Shown piece by piece: positions 26,851 to 35,862 of a stretch of 64,000 nucleotides of DNA. The stretch spans positions 1,914,199-1,978,198 of the forward strand of contig OX044355.1 in assembly GCA_943846595.1 (NCBI GenBank), given 5' to 3'. The translations under genes were made by a program, and so were the position numbers. This DNA is from an uncultured Polaribacter sp. Its GTDB lineage: Bacteria > Bacteroidota > Bacteroidia > Flavobacteriales > Flavobacteriaceae. Each line of letters begins with the position of its first letter. Position 1 is the stretch's first letter. The notes under the pieces were generated by a model. The model saw only the letters and a list, made by a program, of their open reading frames with translations, did no database searches and was not told the origin of the DNA.

Positions 26851-26915
26851 CAATAGGATTATCATTTTTAATTGCATTTCAAAAAAGAAATGAAAGATGG
26901 TTCTAAGGTTAAAGT

Positions 26916-27143
26916 TTACGCGTTGTATTGCCCAATTTCTTTGTCATAAAACATACCTGCTTTGTCCATTAAATCGGCCAATTCAGTGGCAATATCATCT
27001 TCATTTTCTCCGGTTAAGTCTTCAAACCATTCGATTTGATCGTCTTTTAAATTGATTAAAAAACGAGGATACTCGGTATGAAGAATAAAAATATCTTCTG
27101 GATACTTGCTATTGTCTGCTAGTAAAAATTTGGGGATTTCCAT
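26916..27143 (-). CDS. Small acidic conserved hypothetical protein, 75 aa
   Basis: No named family recognised. The 75-residue product is acidic with MEIPKFLLADNSKYPEDIFILHTEYPRFLI at the N-terminus, a Trp-containing middle (QIEWFEDLTGENEDD) and no export signal, so it should be cytosolic. Composition and codon use match neighbouring genes, and a dedicated terminator plus a palindrome upstream support a real transcription unit. It lies 75 bases beyond the MATE stop on the same strand. Confidence 0.7.
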   Translation of the reverse strand: MEIPKFLLADNSKYPEDIFILHTEYPRFLINLKDDQIEWFEDLTGENEDDIATELADLMDKAGMFYDKEIGQYNA

Positions 27144-27163
27144 GAGTTGCTTTTTAGATCAGC

Positions 27164-27178
27164 TTGGACAATGTCCAA
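27164..27178. promoter_or_regulatory. Palindrome upstream of the 75-aa gene
   Basis: TTGGACA-A-TGTCCAA is a perfect 7-bp inverted repeat with a single-base centre, 20 bases before the ATG at 27143. It could be an operator or a 5' UTR hairpin; no T-tail follows on either strand. Confidence 0.4.
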
Positions 27179-27218
27179 ACGGAAGTGCTATAAATATCAT
27201 TTTAACACAAATGTAAGG

Positions 27219-28625
27219 TTAATTCTGTTGATCTCTAATTAGTTTTAACGTTAAATAATTAAAACGCATATAAAGGAAAATCGCTGCGGTAGACAAGCCT
27301 GCTAACAAACCTAGCCAAATACCAAAACTACCATACATAGAAGCTTTCCCTAAAAAATAACTGATTGGAAACCCAATGACCCAATAAGAAATAAAAGTAA
27401 TAATGGTGGGTATTTTAACATCTTGTAGACCACGTAAGGCCCCCAAAACAACCACTTGTATGGTGTCCGAAATTTGAAAAATAGCCGCCGCAAACAAAAG
27501 TTGTGAAGCAATACGTACAACTTCTAAATTGTCTGCATAGTTGGCAGCATCTGTAAAATCTACATAAATTTTTGGCAAACTCTTGTGGAATAAGAAGAAA
27601 ACACTGCCAAAGAAAATCGCTAACAAAATTCCTAATAGAAAAATAGAAAAAGCAATTCTTCTCAATTCTTTAAATTTTTGCAATCCTTTTTGATTGCCAA
27701 CCCGAATCATAGAGGCTACACTTAAGCCCATGGCCACCATAAAAGTCATCGAAGATAGGTTTAAGGCAATCTGATTTGCCGCTTGGGCATTTTTCCCCAA
27801 CAAACCACTCAACCAAATTGCAGCCGTAAAAATAGCCACTTCAAAAAGCATTTGCATTGCACTGGGTGCTCCTAAATTGATGAACTTCTGAAGCATTAAC
27901 TTTTCTAAAATAAAAAACTTAATATTCGTAACCAAAGCTTTCGTGCGTTCTTTCTTTGCCAAAAGCCACCAAAGATATGCAAGCATGATAAAACGAGAAA
28001 TTACCGTACCAAAAGCAGCACCAACAATTCCTAATGCTGGAAAGCCAAATTTTCCAAAAATCAACAAATAGTTTAAAACAATATTGACAATATTGGCAAT
28101 TAATGTTGCATACATTGGATATCTGGTCATCGACATGCCATCGCTAAATTGCTTTAATGCTTGAAAAACCACCAAAGGAATTAATGAAAAAGCGACCAAA
28201 TCTAAATACGGGATTGCCAATGCTACCACCTCTTCGGGTTGCTGCATCAAATACATCAACGGTTTTGCAAAAAAGACACCCAAGAACAAAATAATTCCTA
28301 AAACGGTACATAAAAACAATCCATGTTTAAAAGTAGATTTTGCTTGTTTAAAATTATCGGCACTATCTGCTTCCGCAATTAAAGGTGTGATGGCAGTAGA
28401 AAAACCAATTCCTACAGACATGGCAATAAACATAAAACTATTTCCTAAAGAAACCGCAGCCAATTCAGCCGTACCAATCTGACCAACCATGATATTATCA
28501 ACAAAACTAACAAAAGTATGCCCTAACATGCCCAGCATTACCGGGGCAGCCAGCTTCCAATTGTATTTAAATTCTGAAGTATATTGGGAAATATTCACGT
28601 TTAATTGCTGATTTTCTGACGGCAA
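27219..28625 (-). CDS. MATE family efflux transporter (NorM-like)
   Basis: A 468-aa inner-membrane protein with twelve predicted helices. The MatE domain repeat starts at LAAPVMLGMLGHTFVSFVDNIMVGQIGTAELAAVSLG, and the second half opens with LMLQKFINLGAPSAMQMLFEVAIFTAAIWLSGLLG. Such pumps export cationic drugs or flavonoid-like compounds using Na+ or H+ gradients. The substrate cannot be told from sequence. It is divergent from tpx (93 bases between starts). Confidence 0.92.
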   Translation of the reverse strand: MPSENQQLNVNISQYTSEFKYNWKLAAPVMLGMLGHTFVSFVDNIMVGQIGTAELAAVSLGNSFMFIAMSVGIGFSTAITPLIAEADSADNFKQAKSTFKHGLFLCTVLGIILFLGVFFAKPLMYLMQQPEEVVALAIPYLDLVAFSLIPLVVFQALKQFSDGMSMTRYPMYATLIANIVNIVLNYLLIFGKFGFPALGIVGAAFGTVISRFIMLAYLWWLLAKKERTKALVTNIKFFILEKLMLQKFINLGAPSAMQMLFEVAIFTAAIWLSGLLGKNAQAANQIALNLSSMTFMVAMGLSVASMIRVGNQKGLQKFKELRRIAFSIFLLGILLAIFFGSVFFLFHKSLPKIYVDFTDAANYADNLEVVRIASQLLFAAAIFQISDTIQVVVLGALRGLQDVKIPTIITFISYWVIGFPISYFLGKASMYGSFGIWLGLLAGLSTAAIFLYMRFNYLTLKLIRDQQN

Positions 28626-28689
28626 AGGTATTTATAATAACTGAAGAATATTAACAAAAGAGTAACAGTTTAAATTCAACAAAAAAATG

Positions 28690-28697
28690 TATTTTTG
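28690..28697 (+). promoter_or_regulatory. Candidate -7 promoter of tpx
   Basis: TATTTTTG is an exact TAnnTTTG match, 21 bases before the tpx ATG at 28719. Confidence 0.6.
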
Positions 28698-28718
28698 ATT
28701 TTACTAAATATCAAAAAA

Positions 28719-29216
28719 ATGGCAAACATTACATTGGGCGGAAATCCAATATCAACAATAGGTAGCTTACCAAAAACGGGCGAAAAAGCACCAGAATTTA
28801 ACCTAACAGCAGTCGATTTAAGTCATAAAAGTCTCGTGGATTATGCTGGAAAAAACATTGTTTTAAATATTTTTCCAAGCATCGATACAGGGACCTGTGC
28901 AACTTCTGTTAGCGCATTCAATAAAAAAGCAGCCAGTCTAGAAAACACAGTGGTTTTATGCATTTCAAGAGATTTACCATTTGCTCAAGCACGTTTTTGT
29001 GGCGCAGAAGGAATTGAAAACGTAATAATGTTGTCTGATTTTGCAACAGGAAGTTTTGGAAAACAATATCAATTAGAAATGACCAATGGTCCCCTGGCAA
29101 ATTTGCACTCGAGAGCCATTGTCGTTATCAATACCGAAGGAACCTTAGTCTATACAGAACAAGTATCGGAAATTGCTGAAGAACCAAATTATGACGCTGC
29201 ACTAAAAGCACTATAA
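28719..29216 (+). CDS. tpx: Thiol peroxidase
   Basis: Tpx is an atypical two-Cys peroxiredoxin that reduces peroxides with thioredoxin. The 165-aa product begins MANITLGGNPISTIGSLPKTG; the ATG at 28719 is chosen since an earlier in-frame start would place the promoter inside the gene. The peroxidatic Cys is in FPSIDTGTCATSVSAFNKKA and the resolving Cys in LPFAQARFCGAEGIENV. It is followed four bases later by the diacylglycerol kinase gene. Confidence 0.95.
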   Translation: MANITLGGNPISTIGSLPKTGEKAPEFNLTAVDLSHKSLVDYAGKNIVLNIFPSIDTGTCATSVSAFNKKAASLENTVVLCISRDLPFAQARFCGAEGIENVIMLSDFATGSFGKQYQLEMTNGPLANLHSRAIVVINTEGTLVYTEQVSEIAEEPNYDAALKAL

Positions 29217-29220
29217 ATTC

Positions 29221-29601
29221 ATGAAAAACACAAAAGATAGTTTTTTAAGAGGAAGGCTTCGCAGTTTAAAATTCGCTTTGAAAGGAATGTGGTTATTAAT
29301 AACCACCGAAGACAGTATTAAAGCACAATTATTTTTTGGAACTGTCGTCGTAGGTTTTGGTTTGTATTTTAACATTTCAAACACAGAATGGATGATTCAA
29401 TCCCTCATTATTGGAATGGTTTTGGTTGCAGAAGCATTGAATACAGCTATTGAAAAATTGGCCGATTTCGTTCACCCAGACTACCATAAAAAAATTGGTT
29501 TTATAAAAGACATTGCTGCAGGAGCATCAAGTTTTGCTGCATTTACTGCCCTCATTGTTGCAGGTTTTATTTACGGCCAAAGAATGATCGAATTATTTTA
29601 A
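29221..29601 (+). CDS. dgkA: Diacylglycerol kinase (DagK, integral membrane)
   Basis: This 126-aa inner-membrane enzyme recycles diacylglycerol or phosphorylates undecaprenol. It shows the family motif LLITTEDSIKAQLFFGTVVVGFG near residue 27 and the catalytic EALNTAIEKLADFV (about 71-84), with three membrane helices. It starts four bases after tpx and 39 bases before ftsK. Confidence 0.93.
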   Translation: MKNTKDSFLRGRLRSLKFALKGMWLLITTEDSIKAQLFFGTVVVGFGLYFNISNTEWMIQSLIIGMVLVAEALNTAIEKLADFVHPDYHKKIGFIKDIAAGASSFAAFTALIVAGFIYGQRMIELF

Positions 29602-29640
29602 TAAAAAGGTATCTTTACCGAACACCTAGGAACAATTTCA

Positions 29641-32058
29641 ATGATTAAAAAAGCAACTAAAAACACCGCTAACAAGACCTCTAAAACACCTGTTTTTGCA
29701 TTTCTAAAAACAAGACAGTCTCAAACCATTATTGCCGCGTTTTTAGTTTTATTTGCCTGCTTTTTAGCCATTGCTTTTGTATCCTTCTTTTTCAATTGGC
29801 AAGAAGACCAAAGCACCCTTACCCAACTCACCAATAAAAAAGTATTGAGCAAGAACCTCTTGGGCAAAATCGGAGCAAATTTAAGTCACTTTTTCATTTA
29901 TAAAGGTTTTGGTATTGGCGCATTTATTTTTGCTTTTCAGTTAGGAATTACAGGGTTGTATTTAATTTTTCAAAAGAAAATTGGCAAAATCATCCTTTCC
30001 TGGAACTGGGGATTATTAATGATGCTTTGGATTTCCATTTTTTTTGGATTTATGGACGCATCCTCTGCCCTTCTTTCAGGAACCATCGGATATGAAGTAA
30101 ATGATTACCTGCAACGCTTTTTAGGAAAAACAGGTTTGGTCATCGTTTTAACCTTCTTTTTAATTAGCTATTTGGCCATCCGTTATAAATTAACCGCAGA
30201 TCGGTTTGTTGAAAAACTCAGAGAAAGAAATGCTAGAAAGGCAACCTTAAACAAAGCCACCAATGCAACTGAAACAATTCTTCCAGAAGAAACGGTAGCA
30301 ATTGCCAATGATCTGGTAACTGATGACCCGTTAAAATCTGAATTTGAATTGTCTTTGGAAAACTTACAACCTACCATTTCAAAACATTCAGCGCCAGTTA
30401 ATAAAGCGGAAGAAACGCTATTGAATGTAGAAGAGCAGAAAAGCCCTTCCCCAACAGTAGAAGTCCCCTCCCTAGAAATTGAAGTTGAAGAAATAGAAGA
30501 AGAAAAGAGCCTTACTGAAAATCTATCCGATAAAATTGTAAAAGATTTTGGCGAATTTGATCCTACACTGGAATTGTCAAATTTCAAATTCCCAACCTTC
30601 AACCTTTTAAAACAATACAACGAAACCATTTCTATAGATCCTGAAGAATTAGAAGCGAATAAGAATCGGATTGTTGAAACCTTAAAAAATTACAAGATTG
30701 GAATTGCCGAAATTAAAGCAACCGTAGGCCCTACCATTACCTTATATGAAATTGTACCCGATGCCGGTATTCGAATTTCAAAAATTAAAAATTTAGAAGA
30801 TGATATTGCCTTGTCTTTGTCAGCATTGGGGATTCGTATCATAGCACCCATTCCAGGGAAAGGAACCATTGGTATTGAAGTACCCAATAAAAAAGCAACC
30901 ATCGTATCCATGCATTCTGTGATTGCATCTAAGAAATTTCAAGAGTCAACAATGGAATTGCCGATTGCATTGGGAAAAACAATTTCGAATGAAACCTTTG
31001 TAATTGATTTGGCAAAAATGCCACACTTACTAATGGCAGGAGCTACTGGGCAAGGAAAATCGGTGGGATTGAATGCCGTTTTAACATCGCTGCTCTACAA
31101 AAAACACCCGGCAGAAGTAAAGTTTGTTTTGGTAGATCCAAAGAAAGTAGAACTGACTTTGTTCAATAAAATTGAACGGCACTATTTGGCAAAATTACCC
31201 GATGCACAAGAAGCAATTATTACCGATACCACCAAAGTTGTGCACACCTTAAATTCGATGTGTACCGAAATGGACAATCGCTATGATTTGCTTAAAAACG
31301 CGATGGTTCGAAATATCAAAGAATACAATATCAAATTCAAATCACGGAAATTAAATCCGAATGACGGACATCAATTTTTGCCCTATATTGTTTTGGTCAT
31401 TGATGAATTTGCAGATTTAATTATGACTGCTGGAAAAGAAGTAGAAACTCCCATAGCACGACTTGCACAATTGGCAAGAGCCATTGGAATTCATTTAATC
31501 GTTGCCACACAAAGACCGTCCGTGAATGTAATTACAGGAATTATTAAGGCGAATTTCCCTGCAAGAATTGCCTTTCGAGTAACTTCAAAAATAGATTCTA
31601 GAACGATCTTAGATGCCGGTGGTGCCGATCAATTGATTGGACGTGGAGATTTATTATATACTAATGGAAATGAAATCAATCGAATTCAATGTGCCTTTGT
31701 AGACACCCCCGAAGTTGAAAAAATTACCGATTTTATTGGTTCCCAAAGAGCCTATGCAGAAGCACATTTATTACCAGAATATATAGACGATGAAAGTGGC
31801 ACTACTATTGATATAGATATCGCAGACCGAGACAAACTCTTTAGAGAGGCTGCTGAAATTATTGTAATTGCCCAACAAGGTTCCGCTTCTTTATTGCAAA
31901 GAAAACTAAAACTAGGCTATAACAGAGCGGGTCGATTGATAGATCAGCTAGAAGCCGCCGGTATTGTTGGTGGATTTGAAGGCAGTAAAGCAAGACAGGT
32001 ATTAGTGACCGATTTAGTGGCACTCGATCAATTCCTAGAAAACGAAAACAATATATAA
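29641..32058 (+). CDS. ftsK: DNA translocase FtsK/SpoIIIE
   Basis: FtsK couples chromosome dimer resolution and segregation with septation. The 805-aa protein has four N-terminal membrane helices (about 25-180), a Glu/Pro-rich linker (about 200-310), and the motor with Walker A GATGQGKSVGLNAVL near residue 465 and Walker B IVLVIDEFADLI near 580. The conserved FPARIAFRVTSKIDSRTILDAGGADQLIGRGD and the C-terminal gamma winged-helix (QGSASLLQRKLKLGYNRAGRLID) that reads KOPS-like sites are present. Next come lolA, lptF and ribBA in order. Confidence 0.97.
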   Translation: MIKKATKNTANKTSKTPVFAFLKTRQSQTIIAAFLVLFACFLAIAFVSFFFNWQEDQSTLTQLTNKKVLSKNLLGKIGANLSHFFIYKGFGIGAFIFAFQLGITGLYLIFQKKIGKIILSWNWGLLMMLWISIFFGFMDASSALLSGTIGYEVNDYLQRFLGKTGLVIVLTFFLISYLAIRYKLTADRFVEKLRERNARKATLNKATNATETILPEETVAIANDLVTDDPLKSEFELSLENLQPTISKHSAPVNKAEETLLNVEEQKSPSPTVEVPSLEIEVEEIEEEKSLTENLSDKIVKDFGEFDPTLELSNFKFPTFNLLKQYNETISIDPEELEANKNRIVETLKNYKIGIAEIKATVGPTITLYEIVPDAGIRISKIKNLEDDIALSLSALGIRIIAPIPGKGTIGIEVPNKKATIVSMHSVIASKKFQESTMELPIALGKTISNETFVIDLAKMPHLLMAGATGQGKSVGLNAVLTSLLYKKHPAEVKFVLVDPKKVELTLFNKIERHYLAKLPDAQEAIITDTTKVVHTLNSMCTEMDNRYDLLKNAMVRNIKEYNIKFKSRKLNPNDGHQFLPYIVLVIDEFADLIMTAGKEVETPIARLAQLARAIGIHLIVATQRPSVNVITGIIKANFPARIAFRVTSKIDSRTILDAGGADQLIGRGDLLYTNGNEINRIQCAFVDTPEVEKITDFIGSQRAYAEAHLLPEYIDDESGTTIDIDIADRDKLFREAAEIIVIAQQGSASLLQRKLKLGYNRAGRLIDQLEAAGIVGGFEGSKARQVLVTDLVALDQFLENENNI

Positions 32059-32090
32059 CACTCTTTAAATAGAACCATTAATTTTTACAA

Positions 32091-32750
32091 ATGAAGAATT
32101 TTGGAATTGTAGTAATCAGTTTTTTCATCAGCTTACAAATTGCAGGGCAAAGCTCCGAAGCGGCAAAGTTGCTTTTGGATGCTGTAGCAACAAAAATGGA
32201 AGGGCATGAAAATATGGAGATTAAATTTCGTCAAACCCTCGTCAATGAAGATGCTGGAATTTATGATGGAGACGAACCTCCGATTGTTGGAGAAATTATC
32301 CTTCAAAAAGAAAAATACAATTTGAAGTACTTAGGAAATACTTTTCTTTTTAATGGATTCACAATGTATGTAATTAACGAAGAAGAAAAAGAAGTTACGG
32401 TTTCAAAAGGTGATATTGATGGAGAAGATGGTTTTATTTACCCCTCAAAATTAGCAACGTTTTACAAAGAAGGATACACCTATGCTTTGGGAGAAATAAA
32501 AAAGGAAAACGGACGCAACCTTCAGTTTGTCAACCTATTTCCAATGGATAATACATCGAACATTATAAAGGTGGAGTTGGTAATTGATCCAGAGACAAAA
32601 CAGATTTACCAGTTAATACAAACTGGTAAAAACGGCTCTAAAACCACCTTTACCATTACCACATTTAAGTCCAATCAAAAAATACCAGAAAAAATGTTTT
32701 CTTTCGATAGCCAAAAGTATTCTGAGGAAAATGGATACACAATAGATTAA
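32091..32750 (+). CDS. lolA: LolA-like outer-membrane lipoprotein carrier
   Basis: LolA escorts lipoproteins through the periplasm. The 219-aa protein has a signal peptide (MKNFGIVVISFFISLQIAGQ) followed by SSEAAKLLLDAVATKMEGHENMEIKF, the typical LolA start, and a beta-barrel-half fold (GEIILQKEKYNLKYLGNTFLFNG). The C-terminal FTITTFKSNQKIPEKMFSFD matches. It is 32 bases after ftsK and 58 before lptF, a conserved envelope cluster. Confidence 0.88.
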   Translation: MKNFGIVVISFFISLQIAGQSSEAAKLLLDAVATKMEGHENMEIKFRQTLVNEDAGIYDGDEPPIVGEIILQKEKYNLKYLGNTFLFNGFTMYVINEEEKEVTVSKGDIDGEDGFIYPSKLATFYKEGYTYALGEIKKENGRNLQFVNLFPMDNTSNIIKVELVIDPETKQIYQLIQTGKNGSKTTFTITTFKSNQKIPEKMFSFDSQKYSEENGYTID

Positions 32751-32795
32751 CCCTCAATTAACAGAAAATTAGTAGCATCTTATGGTTTAAGAAAC

Positions 32796-32803
32796 TACTT
32801 TTG
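32796..32803 (+). promoter_or_regulatory. Candidate -7 promoter close to the lptF start
   Basis: TACTTTTG is an exact TAnnTTTG match ending six bases before the lptF ATG at 32809. If used, transcription would begin at or within a few bases of the start codon, giving an essentially leaderless mRNA. Confidence 0.45.
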
Positions 32804-32808
32804 CATGC

Positions 32809-34257
32809 ATGAAAATTCTTGATAGATACATACTCAAAAGTTTTTTAGTCCCTTTTTTCGCAACCTTTCTAATTGTCTTATTTGTCTTGGTCATGCAAGC
32901 ATTGTGGCAAACGTTTGAAAACATTGCTGGAAAGGGTATCGGTTTGGCTTTTATCTTTAAGTTTCTATATTATACTGCCTTAATGATCATTCCTCAGGCA
33001 TTGCCTATTGGAGTGCTCCTCTCCTCGATTATGGCACTGGGGAGCTTGGGTGAAAACTATGAATTTGCTGCTGCAAAATCTGCAGGTATTTCCCTACAAA
33101 GACTGCTAAGGCCCTTGGCAATTTTAGCGATCTTTTTGAGTGGAATTAACTTCTTCTTTTTAAATAATGTATATCCATATGCAGTATTTAAACAATTAAA
33201 CTTAAAACAAAATATCAAAAAGAAACAGCCTGCAATGGCATTGATACCTGGAAGTTTTAATACCGAAATCCCTAATTATCAAATAAAATTTGAAGAAAAA
33301 TATGGGGAAGAAAAAAACTTACTGAAAAAGGTTTTAATTTATGATCTAAAAAGTAGAAAAGGGAATCAGAAAGTAATTACTGCTGAAAGAGGCAAAATTG
33401 TTTCAGAAGAAGGAAGTAAGTACATGACCTTTATTCTATACGATGGCAATTATTATGAAGAGCATATTAAATCAGGGTCATCTCTGATAAAAAGGAAGCG
33501 GATGCCTTCGTCGCATGCTACCTTTAAAGAATACGAAATGAATATTGACATCTCTTCCTTGTCCCAAGAAGACTTAGAGGATGAAAAGTACAAAGGACGT
33601 CATAATATGCTCAGCATTCAACAAATTAATGATACCCTACCCGATTTAAAAAACAATTACGATGAATATGTGGGCTTGAGAACCAAAAGTTTGAATTCAA
33701 TTCTAAAAGTTAAAAAACTATACGCATATCACGATTCACTAAAGACAAAAAATATTGCATCCAATCTGTTAGAAAATTTTGATTTAAATAATAAAATTAA
33801 TATTCTCAACAATGCGATTTCAGTTACCAGTAGAGCCGAAAACAATATAAAATCGAATACCAATAATTTTAAATTCAAAAGAAAGAATTTAAATCTCTAC
33901 GATACCGAATTTTACAATCGAATTGCTTTTTCGTTGTCTTGCTTGTTGTTGTTTTTTATTGGAGCACCTTTAGGATCTATAATAAGAAAAGGAGGCTTTG
34001 GATTGCCTATGATATTAGCAATAGCCATCTATGTCACTTATTTTTTCAGCAATACATTTGGAAAAAATTTAGCGGAGGAAAGCACCGTTACCTCTATGCT
34101 AGGAGGCTGGATAGCCATCTTAATAATGCTACCAGTCGCAATTTTACTAACAAGAAGAGCCACCAGAGACAAAGGACTCTTTAATATTGATGTTTTTACA
34201 CAACCTATCATTCACTTTTTCAAGAAATTTACGTCCAAAAACACCCACAAACTATGA
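32809..34257 (+). CDS. LptF/LptG-family permease for LPS export
   Basis: The 482-aa inner-membrane protein matches the YjgP/YjgQ (LptFG) family, the permease part of the LPS transporter. Three N-terminal helices (LKSFLVPFFATFLIVLFVLVMQALWQTF, then about 55-85 and 100-125) and three C-terminal helices (from FSLSCLLLFFIGAPLGSIIRKGG near 377) flank a periplasmic region of about 240 residues, longer than in E. coli. The SIIRKGGFGLPMI signature is clear. The stop overlaps the ribBA start by four bases (ATGA). Confidence 0.9.
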   Translation: MKILDRYILKSFLVPFFATFLIVLFVLVMQALWQTFENIAGKGIGLAFIFKFLYYTALMIIPQALPIGVLLSSIMALGSLGENYEFAAAKSAGISLQRLLRPLAILAIFLSGINFFFLNNVYPYAVFKQLNLKQNIKKKQPAMALIPGSFNTEIPNYQIKFEEKYGEEKNLLKKVLIYDLKSRKGNQKVITAERGKIVSEEGSKYMTFILYDGNYYEEHIKSGSSLIKRKRMPSSHATFKEYEMNIDISSLSQEDLEDEKYKGRHNMLSIQQINDTLPDLKNNYDEYVGLRTKSLNSILKVKKLYAYHDSLKTKNIASNLLENFDLNNKINILNNAISVTSRAENNIKSNTNNFKFKRKNLNLYDTEFYNRIAFSLSCLLLFFIGAPLGSIIRKGGFGLPMILAIAIYVTYFFSNTFGKNLAEESTVTSMLGGWIAILIMLPVAILLTRRATRDKGLFNIDVFTQPIIHFFKKFTSKNTHKL

Positions 34258-35399
34258 CCCCTATCAAAACGCAAAATAACACCCAATTACATGCTATAGA
34301 AGCTGCTATTGAGGACATAAAAAATGGAAAAGTAATCATTGTCGTAGATGATGAAAACAGAGAGAATGAAGGTGATTTTTTGGCAGCAGCTGAAATGGCA
34401 ACTCCAGAAATGGTGAACTTTATGGCAACGCATGGTCGTGGATTGATTTGCACACCACTCACCGAAAACCGATGCCAAGAATTAGGATTGGGAATGATGG
34501 TACAAAACAATACCGACCCCATGGAAACCGCTTTTACCGTTTCAGTAGATCTCCGAGGGAAAGGAGTTACCACAGGTATTTCAGCAGCAGATAGAGCACT
34601 TACCATAAAAGCCTTGGTGGACAAAGAAACAAAGCCCGCCGACCTCGCAAGACCAGGACATATCTTTCCATTAAAAGCGAAAGAAGGGGGTGTTTTGCGA
34701 CGAACAGGACATACCGAAGCAGCCATAGATTTTGCACGCTTAGCTGGCTTAGAACCCGCAGGAGTCATTGTAGAAATCATGAATGAGGATGGTACAATGG
34801 CACGCCTCCCAGAACTGTTGAAAGTTGCTAAAAAATTTGATATTAAAATTGTTTCTATAGAAGATTTAGTTGCCTATAGAATGGAACATGATTCTTTGAT
34901 TGAGAAGAAAGAAGATTTTCAATTGGAAACTCGTTTTGGTGAATTTCGTGTAAGGGCCTATCAACAGACTACTAACAATCAAGTACATTTAGCCTTAACG
35001 AAAGGAACTTGGTCCAAAGAGGAACCCATTTTAACACGCGTAAATTCGACCCTAGTAAACAATGACATTCTTGGAACGCTCACCAATAATGCTGATAAGA
35101 AGTTGGATCAAATGTTTCAAGTCATCAACGAAGAAGGCAGAGGAGCAATTCTATTTATCAACCAACAGAATCAATCACAGAACTTATTGGGAAGATTGGG
35201 AATATTAAAGGAAAATCAGGCAAACGGACAATTAAAAGCTCCAGCGATAGGAATGGATAATAAGGATTTTGGAATTGGTGCGCAAATCTTACATGATATC
35301 CATATTAGCAAACTAAGACTAGTGACCAATACCAAGCAAACAAAACGTGTTGGGATGATTGGATATGGCTTAGAAATTATAGACTATATAGCGTATTAA
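34254..35399 (+). CDS. ribB: 3,4-dihydroxy-2-butanone-4-phosphate synthase fused to a degenerate GTP cyclohydrolase II domain
   Basis: The first half (about residues 12-210) is a complete RibB: VVDDENRENEGDF, GRGLICTPL, FTVSVD, PGHIFPL and RRTGHTEAAIDFARLAGL are all intact, so it should make the four-carbon precursor of riboflavin from ribulose-5-phosphate. The second half (about 220-381) aligns with RibA, but at 262-285 all three zinc-binding Cys are gone (RVNSTLVNND and TLTNNADKK where HSECLTGD and RCDCG are expected) and the QEGRGIGL motif reads QQNQSQNLL. It should lack GTP cyclohydrolase II activity, so a separate RibA is expected elsewhere in the genome. Confidence 0.9.
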   Translation: MTPIKTQNNTQLHAIEAAIEDIKNGKVIIVVDDENRENEGDFLAAAEMATPEMVNFMATHGRGLICTPLTENRCQELGLGMMVQNNTDPMETAFTVSVDLRGKGVTTGISAADRALTIKALVDKETKPADLARPGHIFPLKAKEGGVLRRTGHTEAAIDFARLAGLEPAGVIVEIMNEDGTMARLPELLKVAKKFDIKIVSIEDLVAYRMEHDSLIEKKEDFQLETRFGEFRVRAYQQTTNNQVHLALTKGTWSKEEPILTRVNSTLVNNDILGTLTNNADKKLDQMFQVINEEGRGAILFINQQNQSQNLLGRLGILKENQANGQLKAPAIGMDNKDFGIGAQILHDIHISKLRLVTNTKQTKRVGMIGYGLEIIDYIAY

Positions 35400-35406
35400 A
35401 TAATCG

Positions 35407-35862
35407 CTATAATTTATTTAATTTTGGTTTTTTAAAATACTTAAAAGGAACAAACAGCATCCCAAAACATTGACTATCTGTTTTACCCATATTTTTGTGA
35501 TGAATTTTATGCGCTTTACGTAAGCCTTTTAGATAGGAATTATCGGTGTTCTTAAACCATTTGAAACGTTGGTGAATTAGCACATCATGGACTAAAAAAT
35601 AAGCCAATCCGTAGCATAAAATTCCCAAACCAATAAAAAACAAATAGGTGTGTACTGTGTAGGTTCCGAAATAGAACAACGCAATACTTGGGATTGCAAA
35701 TACAACGAAGAAAGCATCATTTTTCTCAAAACCATTGTATTTAGGTTGGTGATGATCTTCATGTAAGAACCAGCCAAAACCATGCATTACATATTTGTGA
35801 GTGCACCATGTGACTCCTTCCATTGTTAAAAAAACACCTAAAGTAATTAATGCGTAAATCAT
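35407..35862 (-). CDS. crtZ: Beta-carotene hydroxylase
   Basis: CrtZ hydroxylates the beta-ionone rings to make zeaxanthin and related pigments. The 151-aa membrane protein belongs to the di-iron fatty-acid-hydroxylase superfamily. His clusters THKYVMHGFGWFLHEDHHQP, HDVLIHQRF and HKIHHKNMG are the iron ligands, with helices between them. Its ATG overlaps the crtB stop by one base (TAATG), so it is the last gene of crtI-crtB-crtZ. Lycopene cyclase is not in the window. Confidence 0.93.
   Translation of the reverse strand: MIYALITLGVFLTMEGVTWCTHKYVMHGFGWFLHEDHHQPKYNGFEKNDAFFVVFAIPSIALFYFGTYTVHTYLFFIGLGILCYGLAYFLVHDVLIHQRFKWFKNTDNSYLKGLRKAHKIHHKNMGKTDSQCFGMLFVPFKYFKKPKLNKL

Larger units (their letters stand above)
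26195..26915. other. Gene-poor 721-base intergenic stretch
   Basis: No convincing gene was found. It holds two copies of a 19-bp direct repeat (26214-26232, 26369-26387), each inside a very short minus-strand ORF with a lipoprotein-like start, a terminator-like hairpin at 26305-26327 (AAAAAAG-CGGGC-CTTTTTT core), a CCCCAAA/TTTGGGG hairpin at 26775-26794 without T-tail, and the terminator at 26821-26850. From 26500 to 26750 it is very AT-rich with no structure I can support. Confidence 0.6.
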
